From assembly GCA_028554755.1 (NCBI GenBank), contig JAPTOF010000003.1, forward strand, positions 2,336,501 to 2,400,500: 64,000 bases of DNA. Direction: 5' to 3'. The DNA is from Cordia subcordata. Taxonomy: Eukaryota; Streptophyta; Magnoliopsida; Boraginales; Cordiaceae. Of this stretch, positions 13,000-23,225 are shown piece after piece. The position numbers and the translations under genes are program-made. The notes under the pieces are model-generated. The model ran no database searches. It saw only the letters and a list, made by a program, of their open reading frames with translations, and was not told the DNA's origin. Each line of letters begins with the position of its first letter. The stretch's first letter is position 1.

Positions 13000-13590
13000 T
13001 TAAACCCAAAGGAGTTCAAACAAAGGTGTCACATCAATACTCATCTATTTGTCAAGTAATCATAAATTCTATTTTTAATATTATTACATTATTATAAATC
13101 TATATATTATAGTGTTTAATTACATTTATGCATTACTTTCTAACCTCATCATTGTAATGAAGTTACAAGATATTCAATTATATTTATACACCACCTATAT
13201 ATTTCTTTTTTATGAGTTTAAAGTAATAAAGTCCAAAAACACTCATTAATTTAATTAATGTATGCATCATATATTCTAATTAAAAAATAAAAATAAGAAT
13301 AAAAAAGTACTAGAATTAATTTTTATAGATATTTATAAATAATAAAAAACACACGAAAACCTAAAAATAATAAAAAATGACATCTATAAAAAAGTTAAAT
13401 CCAAAAGAACCCAAATAAGAGTGCCACATCAGTACCCATCAATTTGCCAAGTCATCATAAATTATATTTTTAATATTATTACATTATTATAAATCTATAT
13501 GTTATAATGTTTAATTACATTTATGCGCTACTTCCTAACCTCATCATTATAATGGAGTTACAAGATATTTAATTATATTTATCCACAACC

Positions 13591-13626
<36 letters not shown>

Positions 13627-13790
13627 TAAAATGAGTTTAAAGTAATTAAGTCCAAAAGAACTCATTAATTTAATTAAATTATGCATCATATCCTAATTAA
13701 AAATTAAAATAAGAATAAAAAAACAGTAGAATTGATTTTTATAGATATTTAGAAATAATAAAAAAACACGAAAACCTAAAAACAATAAAA
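13000..13790 (+). repeat. Two-copy tandem repeat (about 395-bp unit) inside the Helitron
   Basis: Unit 1 starts with 'gttaaacccaaaggagttca' near 13000. Unit 2 starts with 'gttaaatccaaaagaaccca' near 13395. Both continue through the same landmarks: 'cataaatt', 'attacattattataaatcta', 'cctcatcatt', and 'taattaaa'. The copies differ by scattered substitutions and small indels. A third partial start follows at about 13801. Confidence 0.85.
13591..13628. repeat. (TA)n microsatellite within Helitron repeat unit 2
   Basis: TA run interrupted once by TG. It sits where unit 1 has a shorter 'cctatatattt', so it expanded after the duplication. Confidence 0.9.
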
Positions 13791-13843
13791 AAATACATCT
13801 ATAAATATTTAAAAAACTAAAAAATACACAGAACCTAAATAAG

Positions 13844-13861
13844 CCCGTGCAAAGTACGAGG
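13844..13861 (+). other. Helitron 3' terminal hairpin
   Basis: CCCGTGC and GTACGAGG pair around an AAA loop, with one G-T pair and one bulged A. The hairpin lies 10 nt before the terminal CTAG, the usual Helitron spacing. Confidence 0.65.
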
Positions 13862-13877
13862 TATAAAAGTACTAGTT

Positions 13878-13965
13878 TAACAAATAAATATACCAATATC
13901 CTCTCTACAAACTTAAACTTTTAGATGAGTTTTTAAATCTAAGATGGTATCAGAGCACAAGTTAT
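13878..13965 (+). repeat. Dispersed repeat copy a ('tggtatcagagc' family)
   Basis: The sequence 'ccaatatcctctctacaa', then 'cttaaacttttagatgag' and 'gatggtatcagagc', recurs in reverse at 19712-19842 and twice at 27734-27930. The 'tggtatcagagc' core is the usual tRNA-iMet primer-binding sequence of plant LTR elements, so this may derive from the LTR/PBS region of an old retroelement. Confidence 0.7.
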
Positions 13966-14080
13966 GAGTTCAAAACTTACAGACACTCATTTAAAATTAT
14001 TAAAAATTATCCACATACAAAACTCAAAAACAAGTATTTTTGATAAAACCCAATATCCACAACTATTTTTCTTGTAGGTT

Positions 14081-14085
14081 TAATT
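14081..14085. other. Target-site duplication TAATT (left)
   Basis: The 5-bp TAATT directly left of the Copia element matches TAATT at 18247-18251 on its right, as expected for integrase-mediated insertion. Confidence 0.75.
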
Positions 14086-14239
14086 TATAAGATTTATGCA
14101 AAGCGCATCATATATTGTTGTTGTATTCCACATATATAGTTGTACAGAGGTATAGATATACAAAAACTCTAATAAGATAATAATACAATCCCGCCTAACT
14201 AACAGATAGGGATAGAATACATTTGAACGTCTCTTTACA
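14086..14239 (-). repeat. Copia 3' LTR
   Basis: A 154-bp LTR reading TGTAAAGAGACG ... CTTATA on the minus strand. It aligns end to end with 18098-18246, apart from a roughly 5-bp indel and scattered substitutions. It ends in TA rather than the usual CA. Confidence 0.85.
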
Positions 14240-14253
14240 CCCCTCCCCCCTCA
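14240..14253 (-). other. Polypurine tract
   Basis: On the minus strand GAGGGGGGAGGGG immediately precedes the TG of the 3' LTR. This is the plus-strand DNA primer of the retroelement. Confidence 0.85.
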
Positions 14254-14269
14254 AGCTGATGACACTAGA

Positions 14270-14700
14270 AGAACAAGAAGCTTGTTGCGTAGCTTGTGAA
14301 ATCTTGTTCGATGGATTGATTTAGTGAAAATGTCAGCGGGTTGATCTTTGGTGGAAATATAATGAAGCTTGAATGTTCCATCTGCCACCTCATCGCGAAT
14401 AAAGTGTATATCCATCTCAGTCTGTTTAATTCATTGATGCACAATTGGATTTTTTGCCACAAAAAGTGCTTATATACAAAAGATTGTAGCAGTGTTCGGG
14501 TGACCAAGCTATAAAAACTTCATAACATGCAAAAACCATAACAACTCTTGGGCTTAATGTTGCAAGTGCCCTATATTCTGCTTCTAAACTCGAGCGAGAG
14601 ACAACATTTTGCTTTTTCGACCCCCAAGCTACTAGATTTGAACCCACATAAATTGCATAGCCTGTAGTCAATCGTCGAGTGTCTAAGCAACCACCTCAAT
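14270..14700 (-). pseudogene. Copia RNase H domain (broken)
   Basis: The minus strand reads TTGYAIYVGSNLVAWGSKKQ followed by NVVSRSSLEAEYRALATL, the standard Copia RNase H block. After that the frame shifts but still gives KNPIVHQ and DIHFI-like pieces. In active elements this domain removes the RNA template during cDNA synthesis. Stops and frameshifts disable it. Confidence 0.85.
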
Positions 14701-14799
14701 CATCATCTCAAAAGCCTAACAAATCAAGTTCAATACAAGGACAAAAGAAGAGACCGTAAACCAGAGTATTCTTGATATATCTAAGAATACGTTTCGCAG

Positions 14800-15410
14800 C
14801 TACCAAGTGTTTCTTGGTTGGGTTATGCATAAACTGTGAAATACTATTACAACATGAGAAATATCAAGCCTCGTTATAGACAAGTATTGCAAAGAACCTA
14901 CTAGTTGATGAAATGGCGTGGGATCCTCAAAAGGCTCGCAATCATGTGCACTCAATATAGAAGTCATCATTGGAATAGTCACCCGCTTTGCTCTTTCATG
15001 ATCATTTTGTTGTAGGAGCCGTCAAGAGTATTTTATTCTGAGAAAGAAATAAGCCCACTTTTGTGCACCATGCCTCCATGCCCAAGAAATAATGCAAAGG
15101 GCCAAGATCATCCGTGGCAAATTGGCAAGACAAATTTGCAATGAATTCGGCAATGTGACTGGAATCATTACCTATTACGACTATGTCATCTACATATATT
15201 AAGAGAATGACAATATGCTTGCCAGATTTTCTATAGAACAAAGAGGCATCATGGTATGAGTTAGAAAAATCACAGGACAATAAATAACCGTTGAACTTGT
15301 GAAACCAGGCCCTGGGCACTTGCTTTAACCCCTATAAGGACTTTTTGAGATGACAAGCATAATGTGGAAAGCTGCCATCCATAAATCCTTGGGCTTGTGT
15401 CATGTAAACA
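14800..15410 (-). pseudogene. Copia reverse transcriptase, C-terminal part
   Basis: From 15410 the minus strand reads VYMTQAQGF, then PRAWFHKFNGYLLSCDFSNS, the catalytic LLIYVDDIVVIGND (YVDD box) and FATDDLGPLHYFLGMEA, followed by FHQLVGSLQYLSITRLDISH further on. These are the palm and connection blocks. The fingers region that should precede VYM is absent: the sequence jumps from the integrase-RT linker to VYM near 15425. Frameshifts at about 15330 and 15000 also break it. Confidence 0.88.
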
Positions 15411-15444
15411 ATTTCCTATAGATCACTATGCAAAAGTTTTCTTA

Positions 15445-16680
15445 TTATACAGTGTCAGTATGCATGTCTCCAAATACCATTTGTGGTAGTTCATCATGAG
15501 GCGAAGAGGGCTCTAGAGTGGATAAGGTGTGATGAATTATTTCCTCTTGCTGCATTGAAGAATCAGACCAAAAAGGAGACTTATCCTCAAATTGACGTGT
15601 AGTAGTTGAATGCAATTGAAATTCCTTGGAAACACGTGTAGACATATCTAAATGAGAAGAACCCAAAGAGATAGAGTGCAAGGAAGCAACATCTTTATGG
15701 GATAGTTCAATCCCTGTATGGTCAATACTTAGTTGTGAATTAGATAAAACCACTTCTGGTAGCTTAAAAGCGCAAAAATTGAACTGAGAATGAGATGCTG
15801 CACTGGAGAAAAATTAGTAATGCCAGGAAATTTTTGTTCATAAAAAACAACATGCCTGGAGATGAAAACACATTTTATGACTGGATTGTAGCACATAGAG
15901 CCCTTGTGTTTAGAACTATAACTCACAAACAAACATCTTTGCCTTTTATATTCTAGTTTGTTGTGCCCAAAAGTGCTCATGGAAGGATAACATAATGCCC
16001 CAAAAACTCTAAAAGTTGTATAATCAGGGAACTTTGAAATAACAGTTCATAGGATGACTTATATCCAAGTAATGGTGTAGGCATGCGATTTATTAAATAG
16101 ATGGTTGTAGCAAAAGCATGATTCCAGAATTCAGAAGGCAAATTACTGTGTGCTAGCATTGTTAATCCAGTTTCTACCAAGTGTCAATGTTTGTGTTCCC
16201 ACCACTTTGTTCGGGTGTGCTTGGACAAGAAAACCTTTGAACAATACCACAACTTTGGAAAAATTGCTGCAACAAATTCTATATAAATTCTCCACCACCA
16301 TCATTTTGCACATATTTGACCTTGGTATCGAATAAGTTCTCGACAGCAGTAATAAACTTGGGAAAAATTATAGCAACGTCTGACTTTCTTTTAAGAGGAA
16401 AATACCAAGAAAATCACGTAAAATCATCAACCACAATAAGATAGAAACGAAAATCATCAATAGAGTTCTTAGGTGCTAGTCCCCATACATCACAATGCAA
16501 CTTTTCAAGAATGGAAGTAGACCTAGTCATATAACTATCAAATGCTAATTTGTGACTTTTGCCGAGCTGACAACTATCACATAAATCTGGCGGGTTAGAG
16601 CCTTTTATTTCTGGAATCAAGATTGAAAAATAATGAAAAACTTTGGATGAAGGGTGTCGCAAACACGCATGCCAAATTAT
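15445..16680 (-). pseudogene. Copia integrase and linker (broken)
   Basis: The segment at 16662-16414 has the pre-integrase zinc-binding block (HPSSKVFHYF, then CDSCQLGKSHKLAFD) followed by LEKLHCDVWG and FYLIVVDDFT of the catalytic core. 16180-15977 gives HSNLPSEFWNHAFATTIYLI and NRMPTPLLGYKSSYELLF. 15980-15729 gives KLEYKRQRCLFVSYSSKHKG and a zinc-free C-terminal domain. 15753-15445 is the low-conservation linker. The order is correct, with several frameshifts. Confidence 0.88.
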
Positions 16681-16734
16681 AGCCAGTCATCCCATCAAGA
16701 GTATAAACACCATTTTTAAGTGTGCCCCGATGAA

Positions 16735-17290
16735 TCACCTTTTGCATTCTCTAATCCTTATCAAATACCCAAAAGAAGAAAAGAGAAAGAAACAATCATG
16801 AGCCTTGGTAAATTGTGCGACTGAAATCAAATTTAAAGTAAGAGAAGGAACAACTAGAACTTTGGAATTCTCGATGAGACCACTTGACGATTCAATTGGC
16901 ACAATACCTTGATGAGAAATAGATAATAACTTTCCATCACCCACAAGAATGGAACCATTGCCTGAATAAAATTTCTTACTCTGAACATTTTCGCCATCTG
17001 TATTCATAGAGTGAGTGGCACCCGTATCAATATAACAGCATAGATCTTGTGGATCAGTGACTTGAGCAATTGAAAAGGCCTTGGTCGCAGCAATAACGAC
17101 ATCATTTGGTGCCCCAACAGTTGTTGGCTTTTTGGTATCGATGGCCACATCTGCAACAAACAACTCGAGGAGAAGAATTTTTAGAGATTGAAGAAGTAGT
17201 ATTTTGGCAACCTCTACCACGAGTACCTTGTCCACCACGGCGTGCAGAAGAAGCACACGAATTAAATGGAGAAGAGTACTGAGAATCATC
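16735..17290 (-). pseudogene. Copia protease region (broken)
   Basis: The aspartic protease active-site block is visible as CYIDTGATHSMNTD, followed by ILVGDGKLLSISHQG and LIENSKVLVVPSLTLNLISV, typical of Copia. Frameshifts on both sides separate it from gag and integrase. Confidence 0.85.
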
Positions 17291-17949
17291 TTTTACTCGA
17301 TGTGAAACCATAGCAATCTGTCGATTAGCAGTTTGAGAATATTGAATTTGAATTACGAAGTCAAACAACATACCACAAACTTTAGCGAACGATGGACATT
17401 TTGGGCAAGAATTTATAGCAGCAACAATAGGGTCGAACTCATACCCTAATCTATGAAGCGTCCATCGAACCAGATCTTCTTTGTCAACGGGACGACCTGC
17501 ACTTGCCAAGGTGAGTGATAGAGTTTTAGCATGTTGCACATAAGAATGAACTAACTGTGATCCCTTATTCAAGGTTTGTAAGGATGTCTTAATTTGCTGG
17601 ATTAGAGCCCTTGATTGAGAGCCATAAAAAAGCTCGTAAGTATGCCAAACATCACGTGCCGTAGACTTGTCAACCACCTGCGACAATACAAAATGAGAAA
17701 GAGACACAAGTAACCAGCCGAGAACCAACTAGTCTAGGCGTGTCCATAGAAGAACTTCGTTGTCAGGTGCTGATGGCTTTGGAAGGGTGCCATCAATGAA
17801 ACCAAGTAGGCCAAGACCTCGTAAAACAGGCAGGACCTGTGTTTTCCAAAGAACAAAGTTTTCATGGCTCGGTTTAATAGAAAGATCTTGATTAATCTAA
17901 GTAACATGAGTGAGGCTCGCGAGGTTAGAAGAAGCCAATGGGGCGACAA
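17102..17949 (-). pseudogene. Copia gag region (broken)
   Basis: Two frames give LYEVLAYLVSLM-like and ARDVWHTYELFYGSQSRALI followed by QQIKTSLQTLNKGSQLVHSY, matching the retrotransposon gag (UBN2-type) domain. A degraded zinc knuckle (VVCCRCGHRYQKANNC) lies near its C-terminal end and has lost the normal CX2CX4HX4C spacing. A frameshift near 17730 breaks the frame. Confidence 0.85.
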
Positions 17950-18080
17950 TGGTGGGAGTTAGCATCATTGATTCGTTTGCAGGAGATTTGGAGTTAGTAG
18001 TAGAGTTTCAGTATGAGAGGATGATTCAGTCATTGGAAGGAAAGAGGTGATGAATAACGTATGAAGGGTCTAGTAAATTC

Positions 18081-18097
18081 CTGGTCTCGTGATACCA
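18081..18097 (-). other. Primer-binding site
   Basis: On the minus strand TGGTATCACGAGACCAG begins directly after the 5' LTR. Its first eight bases match the complement of the initiator tRNA-Met 3' end (TGGTATCA), the usual Copia primer; the rest has drifted. Confidence 0.75.
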
Positions 18098-18246
18098 TAT
18101 AAGGTTTATGCAAAGTGCACTATATAGTGTTGTTGTATTCCACATATTGTATAGAGGAATAGATATACAAAGACTCTAATAAGATAATGACACAATCCTG
18201 CCTAACTAATAGATTTGGATAGTATACATTTGAACCTCCCTTTACA
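18098..18246 (-). repeat. Copia 5' LTR
   Basis: A 149-bp LTR beginning TGTAAAGGGAGG on the minus strand and ending CCTTATA next to the primer-binding site. It pairs with 14086-14239. Confidence 0.85.
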
Positions 18247-18251
18247 TAATT
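18247..18251. other. Target-site duplication TAATT (right)
   Basis: Right copy of the 5-bp duplication flanking the Copia element. Confidence 0.75.
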
Positions 18252-19369
18252 AATGTCCGAAAGAATCACGTCATGGCCAACCTGTGAAATGATATGTCTT
18301 CGGGCCTTACGTCGTATTGTTGCATTCCATCTTTAACCTTAATCTTTTGTTATCTTGTCATGCATGTACAGTCAACCTATGCCCCCACCAATGGCTTGCC
18401 TATTTCGTAGAGAGTGTCTGGTTTGGCTTTTAAGTTGGTCAAATATATTTAAAATTAATTTTAATTAGTAGATACATTTATTTTAATTAAAAAGAATATT
18501 TTTTTAAATGACTATAAATAGAAATAAAGAGTTATTCATGTCTAACTTCTATTTTTTATGATTTTAATTATTTTTTAAAAAGAAAAAAGTTGAGTAAATA
18601 TGATATTTTATTCTTACTTTTTTTATCTTAACTGAATATCTTTCTTTTTTTAATCTTACAATTACTCTTTTATCTTTAATTATTACTATAATTTATTTAA
18701 TAATTATTTTATTTATAACATAAAGTAAATTATTAAATTCTAACATTTTGATAATATACTTTTGAGAAATAAATAAATAACTATATTTATATTATGTTTT
18801 AACCTATTTTTATTGTATGTCCTTAATAGTTACTTTAATAATATAAGTTACTTTTTGATCCACTTTAAGCAAACATGTAAGTACTTAATTTTATAACTAC
18901 GACTCTAATTTAAATACATAATTACTTAGAGTCAAAAATTAAAAGAAAAAAATCTTTCAAATTAAAAGAAAAAAATCTTTCAAATTAAAAGTACTTTAAA
19001 TGACTTTTTGATAAACAAATCCAAAATACTTTAAGTGACTTTTTAATGAAGCAATCGAAACGCCCTCTTAGGCAATGGATATATATGTGCTATGCTTATC
19101 CGTAGTTTTTGTGGTTTGTTTAATGACGGCGGCGTGCCATCATCAATACGTAATACGTGGGATGGCCATTGAATTGCCTTTTGCCCATCAAAGAACGTGA
19201 TGATGAAGCAGCTTATAGTAAGACGCGTGATTTATTATATGATACAACATTAGTGCATGCATGTCTTAGAAATTTAGATTATTGTCCGAGTGAACGAATC
19301 TATATGCATAATAAATAAAACAAAATTAAGGCCCCGGTTAGATTTAATTTAATGTTAGAATCATTAAGA
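18252..19369. other. AT-rich intergenic DNA
   Basis: No gene seen. Ends such as 'tctggtttggcttttaagtt' (18418) and, in reverse, 'gggcgtttcgattgcttcat' (about 19065) hint at another decayed MITE, not firmly delimited. A 22-bp motif containing 'aaaatctttcaaatt' is tandemly repeated near 18945-18985. Confidence 0.4.
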
Positions 19370-19711
19370 TTCTATTTGGGATTGGACTATTCGATCTATA
19401 TTCAAACCTGTATTCGCATTTGCATCTAAACAGGTAGGTAACAATAATCTTTTTTGGATTTCAAATATATCCAATTTTTTTTTTCCGAATTTTTGGGTAG
19501 GATATCGGATAGCACTTTAACTACCCATTCGGATATTGAATACTCGAATTATTTTTTAAATTAAATTCAAATAATACTCTAAAATACGAATACAAAGTCA
19601 ACGTTCAAAATGTTAACACAATAAATAAATAAACCAATATCTTCTTTAAAAGCCTCACGTGCATCGTAATTTCTTTAAAGCTTGCACGTAGACAATTTAA
19701 TATGTTTAAAT

Positions 19712-19842
19712 GGGTGGCTGTAACGATCAAACTTGTGCCGTTTAGCTTTCAAGTTTTGATACTATCTTAGAATTACCATCTCATCTAAAAGTTTAAACTT
19801 GTAGAGAGGATATTGGTTTATTTATTTATTGTGTTAACACAA
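19712..19842 (-). repeat. Dispersed repeat copy b ('tggtatcagagc' family)
   Basis: In reverse this matches the repeats at 13878-13965 and 27823-27930: 'accatctcatctaaaagttt', 'aaacttgtagagaggatatt' and 'ggtttatttatttattgtgt'. It lies inside the inverted-repeat element, near its left arm. Confidence 0.75.
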
Positions 19843-20275
19843 AACTTGCCTTGATTCTCATTTTTCACTCCTCAGTCCTCACTCGACATATCGCCACATC
19901 CCTCACGAGTCACACCCACACAACCACGACACCAACCGACAACCACCGAGCATCAATCACCATGGCACCAACAGCATTGACCACCGAGGTTCTATCTCTT
20001 TTCAAATTTTTCTTAATTTGCCAATCAATATAGCCAACTCACAATTGATTTTAGGATTTCAAAAAAGTAGTAAGCATACAATTTTGAAAGCTCTTCTGTG
20101 ACGTTACGTTTAAGCATTGGAGCTTGGTATTACTTGCATGCATCATTAACTAAGTAGCATGTTACCTGCTTCTGATTTTACACATGGATTTTTCCTCTCT
20201 TCTAGGGAATATGTTGTTTTGAAAGTTTATCTGTGAATACATGAAGGGCTTAATGAAAAGTATCATTGCCCCGAG

Positions 20276-20464
20276 GGCTTGGCTTTTTTGAATATTAATC
20301 AACGCAATAGCAGTCATCTAGTGCGCAATTTGGAATCTGAAGATTTACCATATGCTGAAGCAATACTAAAGGAGATCCAGTTTTTTATATGTAATACTAT
20401 GTATGCAGTTCCAAATGTTATAGTCTACAGACGATTCCTTGAGGTGAAAGTGTGGATTGTATAA
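20276..20464 (+). other. Unrecognised open frame, possible gene fragment
   Basis: A 61-codon frame reads FLNINQRNSSHLVRNLESED and LPYAEAILKEIQFFI. It has mixed composition unlike the surrounding AT-rich DNA. I recognise no family, and there is no clear start context or adjoining exon. It may be a fragment carried within the inverted-repeat element. Low confidence. Confidence 0.2.
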
Positions 20465-21072
20465 TATTAGAAAGTTAAGTTGTTTCTAGTGGAATGCATG
20501 AAAGTCTTTCAAATCATCCAGCTAATGTGTTTAATTTGATAGACTTGATTTTACATAAAGTTAATGGTGTTTGGTATCAAACAAGATCTCATCTTAAACT
20601 AGCTTGCCAATTAATTACCAATTGCGGATGGTGAAAGATGTATGTGTCATAATTACTTATTTGCTTCAATATAATTGTGAATCAATTGCATTGCACTTTT
20701 GTCAATGTGGAGTTTCAGAGTTCAATTTTCGGGATAATTAGGAATCCCCTTTAATTATATTACAGGTTCATCACAACTGTTACTGTTCTATATAATTGCT
20801 GTGCTGTAGTATTTTTGGAGTATGTCAATTGTCAATGGACTGTAGTTGAATCACATTGCGTGTTGACAAATAAGAATGCCAGAACATCATACGTCTATGG
20901 ACATAAGAATTATTGGAAAAGATTATATTATAGGGTCATCATTAACTGTTATTTTTTTTTTCTTCTTCTTATTCAAAGGTCATGCTGTTATCTTTAACTT
21001 CTTCTTCTTCGGCCATGACATCATCTCCGGTGTCATCTCGAAGTCATTCTTCTCTGGCACCACCCCGTAAAT

Positions 21073-21099
21073 CCTTCTTCTTCTTCTTCTTCTTCTTCT
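21073..21099. repeat. (TTC)n microsatellite
   Basis: Nine TTC units follow a short GC-richer segment; other TTC runs lie at about 20960 and 21000. Confidence 0.9.
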
Positions 21100-22412
21100 A
21101 CTAAGTTTGAGACTCAAGAGTACAAAAATCAAATGATGAAAAGCACACAGTAAAAATTTCTATTATGGCTTCTTTGGCTTTTTTATCTTTGCTTATTTGA
21201 CTTGTTTGGCTTTGCTTATTTGATTTGTTTGGCTTGTTTGGCTTTGTTTAATCTAATGATAGACAAACTGAATGTGAGCTTGTTTGGCTTTGCTTGTTTA
21301 CTTTTTGTTCTTCATAAATGACATCCTCTAGACCACTTTTATGTATATGCGTGCAGGCATACTATTGGGAGTTAGAACTTGGAAGTGCACTTTATTGTTG
21401 AGGGCTTGATTGTCATGTTTCTTATGTTATAGACTTTGAACTTTATTTAGTATGTATGGACTATGGATTGTAGATACATAAACTTTGTATTTGTGTGTTT
21501 GGAACATGGATTGTAAATTATGTAGACTTCTTATTTAATGTATGTTGTATGAGGCGCATCCAAACTTTTTATAGGATCTGTAGAACATAAGAAGAAATGA
21601 AAGCACCATGGACAAACTTTTTGTTCACAGGGATGACTTTGAAATTTGAACATGACCTTGTTGGTTACTGTTGCATTTTACGTGATTAATTAAAACTAGA
21701 GATGATGACGATGACGGTCATTATATATTATAATGCACGTTTCTGGTTTAATTCTCATATAAACTATTGGTGTGTTTTTTATGTTTTTCTATGTTGTATG
21801 ATATTGTGAAAAACTATGTTTTCATTTTATGTCTATGTCATGTTCATCAATATCGAGTAATATGTTTCTTTTTTTTAAAAAAAAAAAAAAAGTTACTTGT
21901 CTAAGCATTGGCAATTTCAAAAAAAATATTTAAAATAACAGCTAGGATTTGAATTTTTTTAGTTTATTCGAAATATCTGAAAATCTATATCCGAAATATC
22001 TGCTACCCAAAAATCCGGTATCTGGCCGGATAGGTAGTTTTTAGTTATCCGATGGGATACTTAGTTTTCCAATCCGGTATCCAAATATTTGAATATCCAA
22101 TCCGATACCCACCCCTAATTCTGTTTCAAAGCCAACTGTTTGTGGCACAAATATAAATAGGTTTTATAAAATTTTATTCTAAGTAAGCCTACAATAATGA
22201 TTATGCATTTTTGAGAGATTTGGAGTCATTGAACAAAATATATAAATTGAAAAATCAAACTAAAAATGTGAATTTGATTTAAATTAGAATATAACTTTAG
22301 ACGATGGGTAGAAAGGATAGATTTGATATTTTTAATTTGAAAAAAAGGAGTTATAAAATGAAGATATGTGACATTGACACAAAAAGTATATACTCTCTTT
22401 TATATAATATAT

Positions 22413-23030
22413 AAATTTCAAATTTATTATATATGATCTTGGGTTACTTGTTACGTACCAAGTAACCCAAGATCTTAGATAATAAATAGGGGTGAATATT
22501 CGGTTATAATCGAACTTGATCGAAATCGAATTTAAATAACCGAATTTTTGAATTGCAAAAATTGCTAACCAAAACCGAACCGAATAATACTATTAACCTA
22601 AATTATTTAACCGAAATTTTTGGTCCGGTTTCGGCTATAACCAAAATAACCGAATTGTTCCAAAAAAATCATAAATTCAAAATTAACTTAAATAACCAAA
22701 TTTCTTTGTAATTATAATAGGTAAATTGAAATATTCATTATCAAAATTCATATTATGCATCTAAGAATAATATAAATTTATAAAAATATATATGTACATA
22801 AACTTGAAAAATAATAAATAAATATTTTTTAAATAAAAAATTAACTATTCGGTTATTAACTGAAATTTTGGAGGAATAACCGAAACCGAACCGAAAATCT
22901 GATTTTTCATTTTTAATAACCGAAATTGAACCGAATATAAAAATAACCGAATCGAATTTTATTTTTTGGTTAGATTTGGTTATTTGGTTATAACCGAATA
23001 AGTCCAACCCTAATAATAAATTTGAAATTT
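22413..23030. repeat. Foldback (inverted repeat) interrupted by a hAT element
   Basis: Left arm 22413-22450. The right arm begins at 22459 after an 8-nt loop. The inner 16 bp (GATCTTGGGTTACTTG and its complement) pair perfectly. Beyond them the right arm is split: it runs to 22486, is interrupted by the element at 22487-23012, and resumes at 23021 with 'tttgaaattt'. With the insertion and one 8-bp target copy removed, the arms pair over about 38 bp with few mismatches. Confidence 0.8.
22487..23012. mobile_element. Non-autonomous hAT-type element with 8-bp target duplication
   Basis: A 526-bp element begins TAGGGGTGAATATTCGG and ends CCGAATAAGTCCAACCCTA, giving imperfect terminal inverted repeats. 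It is flanked by perfect 8-bp duplications ATAATAAA (22479-22486 and 23013-23020), the hAT hallmark. The interior is built of repeats of 'aaccgaa' and 'ttcggtt' motifs in both orientations and has no coding capacity. It inserted into the right arm of an older foldback. Confidence 0.85.
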
Positions 23031-23183
23031 GAGATTTTGTCATGTGCGACCAAAATGTATGGTAACACTCCAATAGTTCTTAAAATTTGTGACACAGAAA
23101 CTTAAAACAAGAGAGAGGAAAAAACGAAACAATTAATTTAGTATGACAATAATTATTAATTGAGCAAAAGCAAGGCAAGTGAT

Positions 23184-23225
23184 CCCCCCCCCCCCCCCGC
23201 CCAAACACCTCGGGGGGGCCCGGGC
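23184..23225. repeat. Poly-C run and G/C-rich foldback
   Basis: Fifteen C residues (23184-23198), then 'gcccaaacacct', then 'cggggggg' and 'cccgggc'. The C and G runs can pair in a hairpin. Homopolymers of this length are often miscounted in assemblies, so the exact length is unsure. Confidence 0.8.

Larger units (their letters stand above)
12982..13875 (+). mobile_element. Non-autonomous Helitron with defined ends
   Basis: The 5' end reads A|TCTATATCTATATGAAAG, the TC start typical of plant Helitrons. The 3' end is a small hairpin (13844-13861, CCCGTGC-AAA-GTACGAGG) followed 10 nt later by CTAG, then a flanking T. Insertion between A and T, no target duplication, a TC start and a hairpin-CTAG end are the defining Helitron traits. 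The 894-bp interior has no Rep or helicase frame and consists mostly of an approximately 395-bp tandem duplication. It must have been mobilised by an autonomous relative. Confidence 0.75.
14086..18246 (-). mobile_element. Degenerate Ty1/copia LTR retrotransposon
   Basis: A 4161-bp element oriented on the minus strand with two LTRs (18098-18246 as 5' LTR, 14086-14239 as 3' LTR), a primer-binding site, a polypurine tract and a 5-bp TAATT target duplication. The internal order is gag, protease, integrase, reverse transcriptase, RNase H, which defines Copia. The coding region is broken by stops and frameshifts, and about 110 codons of the N-terminal reverse transcriptase are missing, which explains a length below the usual 4.8-5 kb. 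The LTRs differ by roughly 12 percent plus small indels by eye, so the insertion is old. Confidence 0.93.
19370..22115. mobile_element. Putative element bounded by long imperfect inverted repeats
   Basis: The left arm (about 19395-19580) contains 'ccgaatttttgggtaggata' and 'tcggata'. The right arm (about 21950-22115), read in reverse, contains 'ccggatttttgggtagcaga' and 'tttcggata', and both continue inward to 'aattcaaat'. The right arm ends 'aggggtgggtatcgg', a terminus style seen in plant hAT-related elements and also at 22487. The roughly 2.5-kb interior shows no transposase I can recognise. The exact ends and a target duplication are not established, so boundaries are approximate. Confidence 0.4.

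Noticed and set aside
22753..23073. Minus-strand 106-codon frame rich in phenylalanine and isoleucine
   Set aside because: It overlaps the hAT element and is built from its AT-rich repeats.
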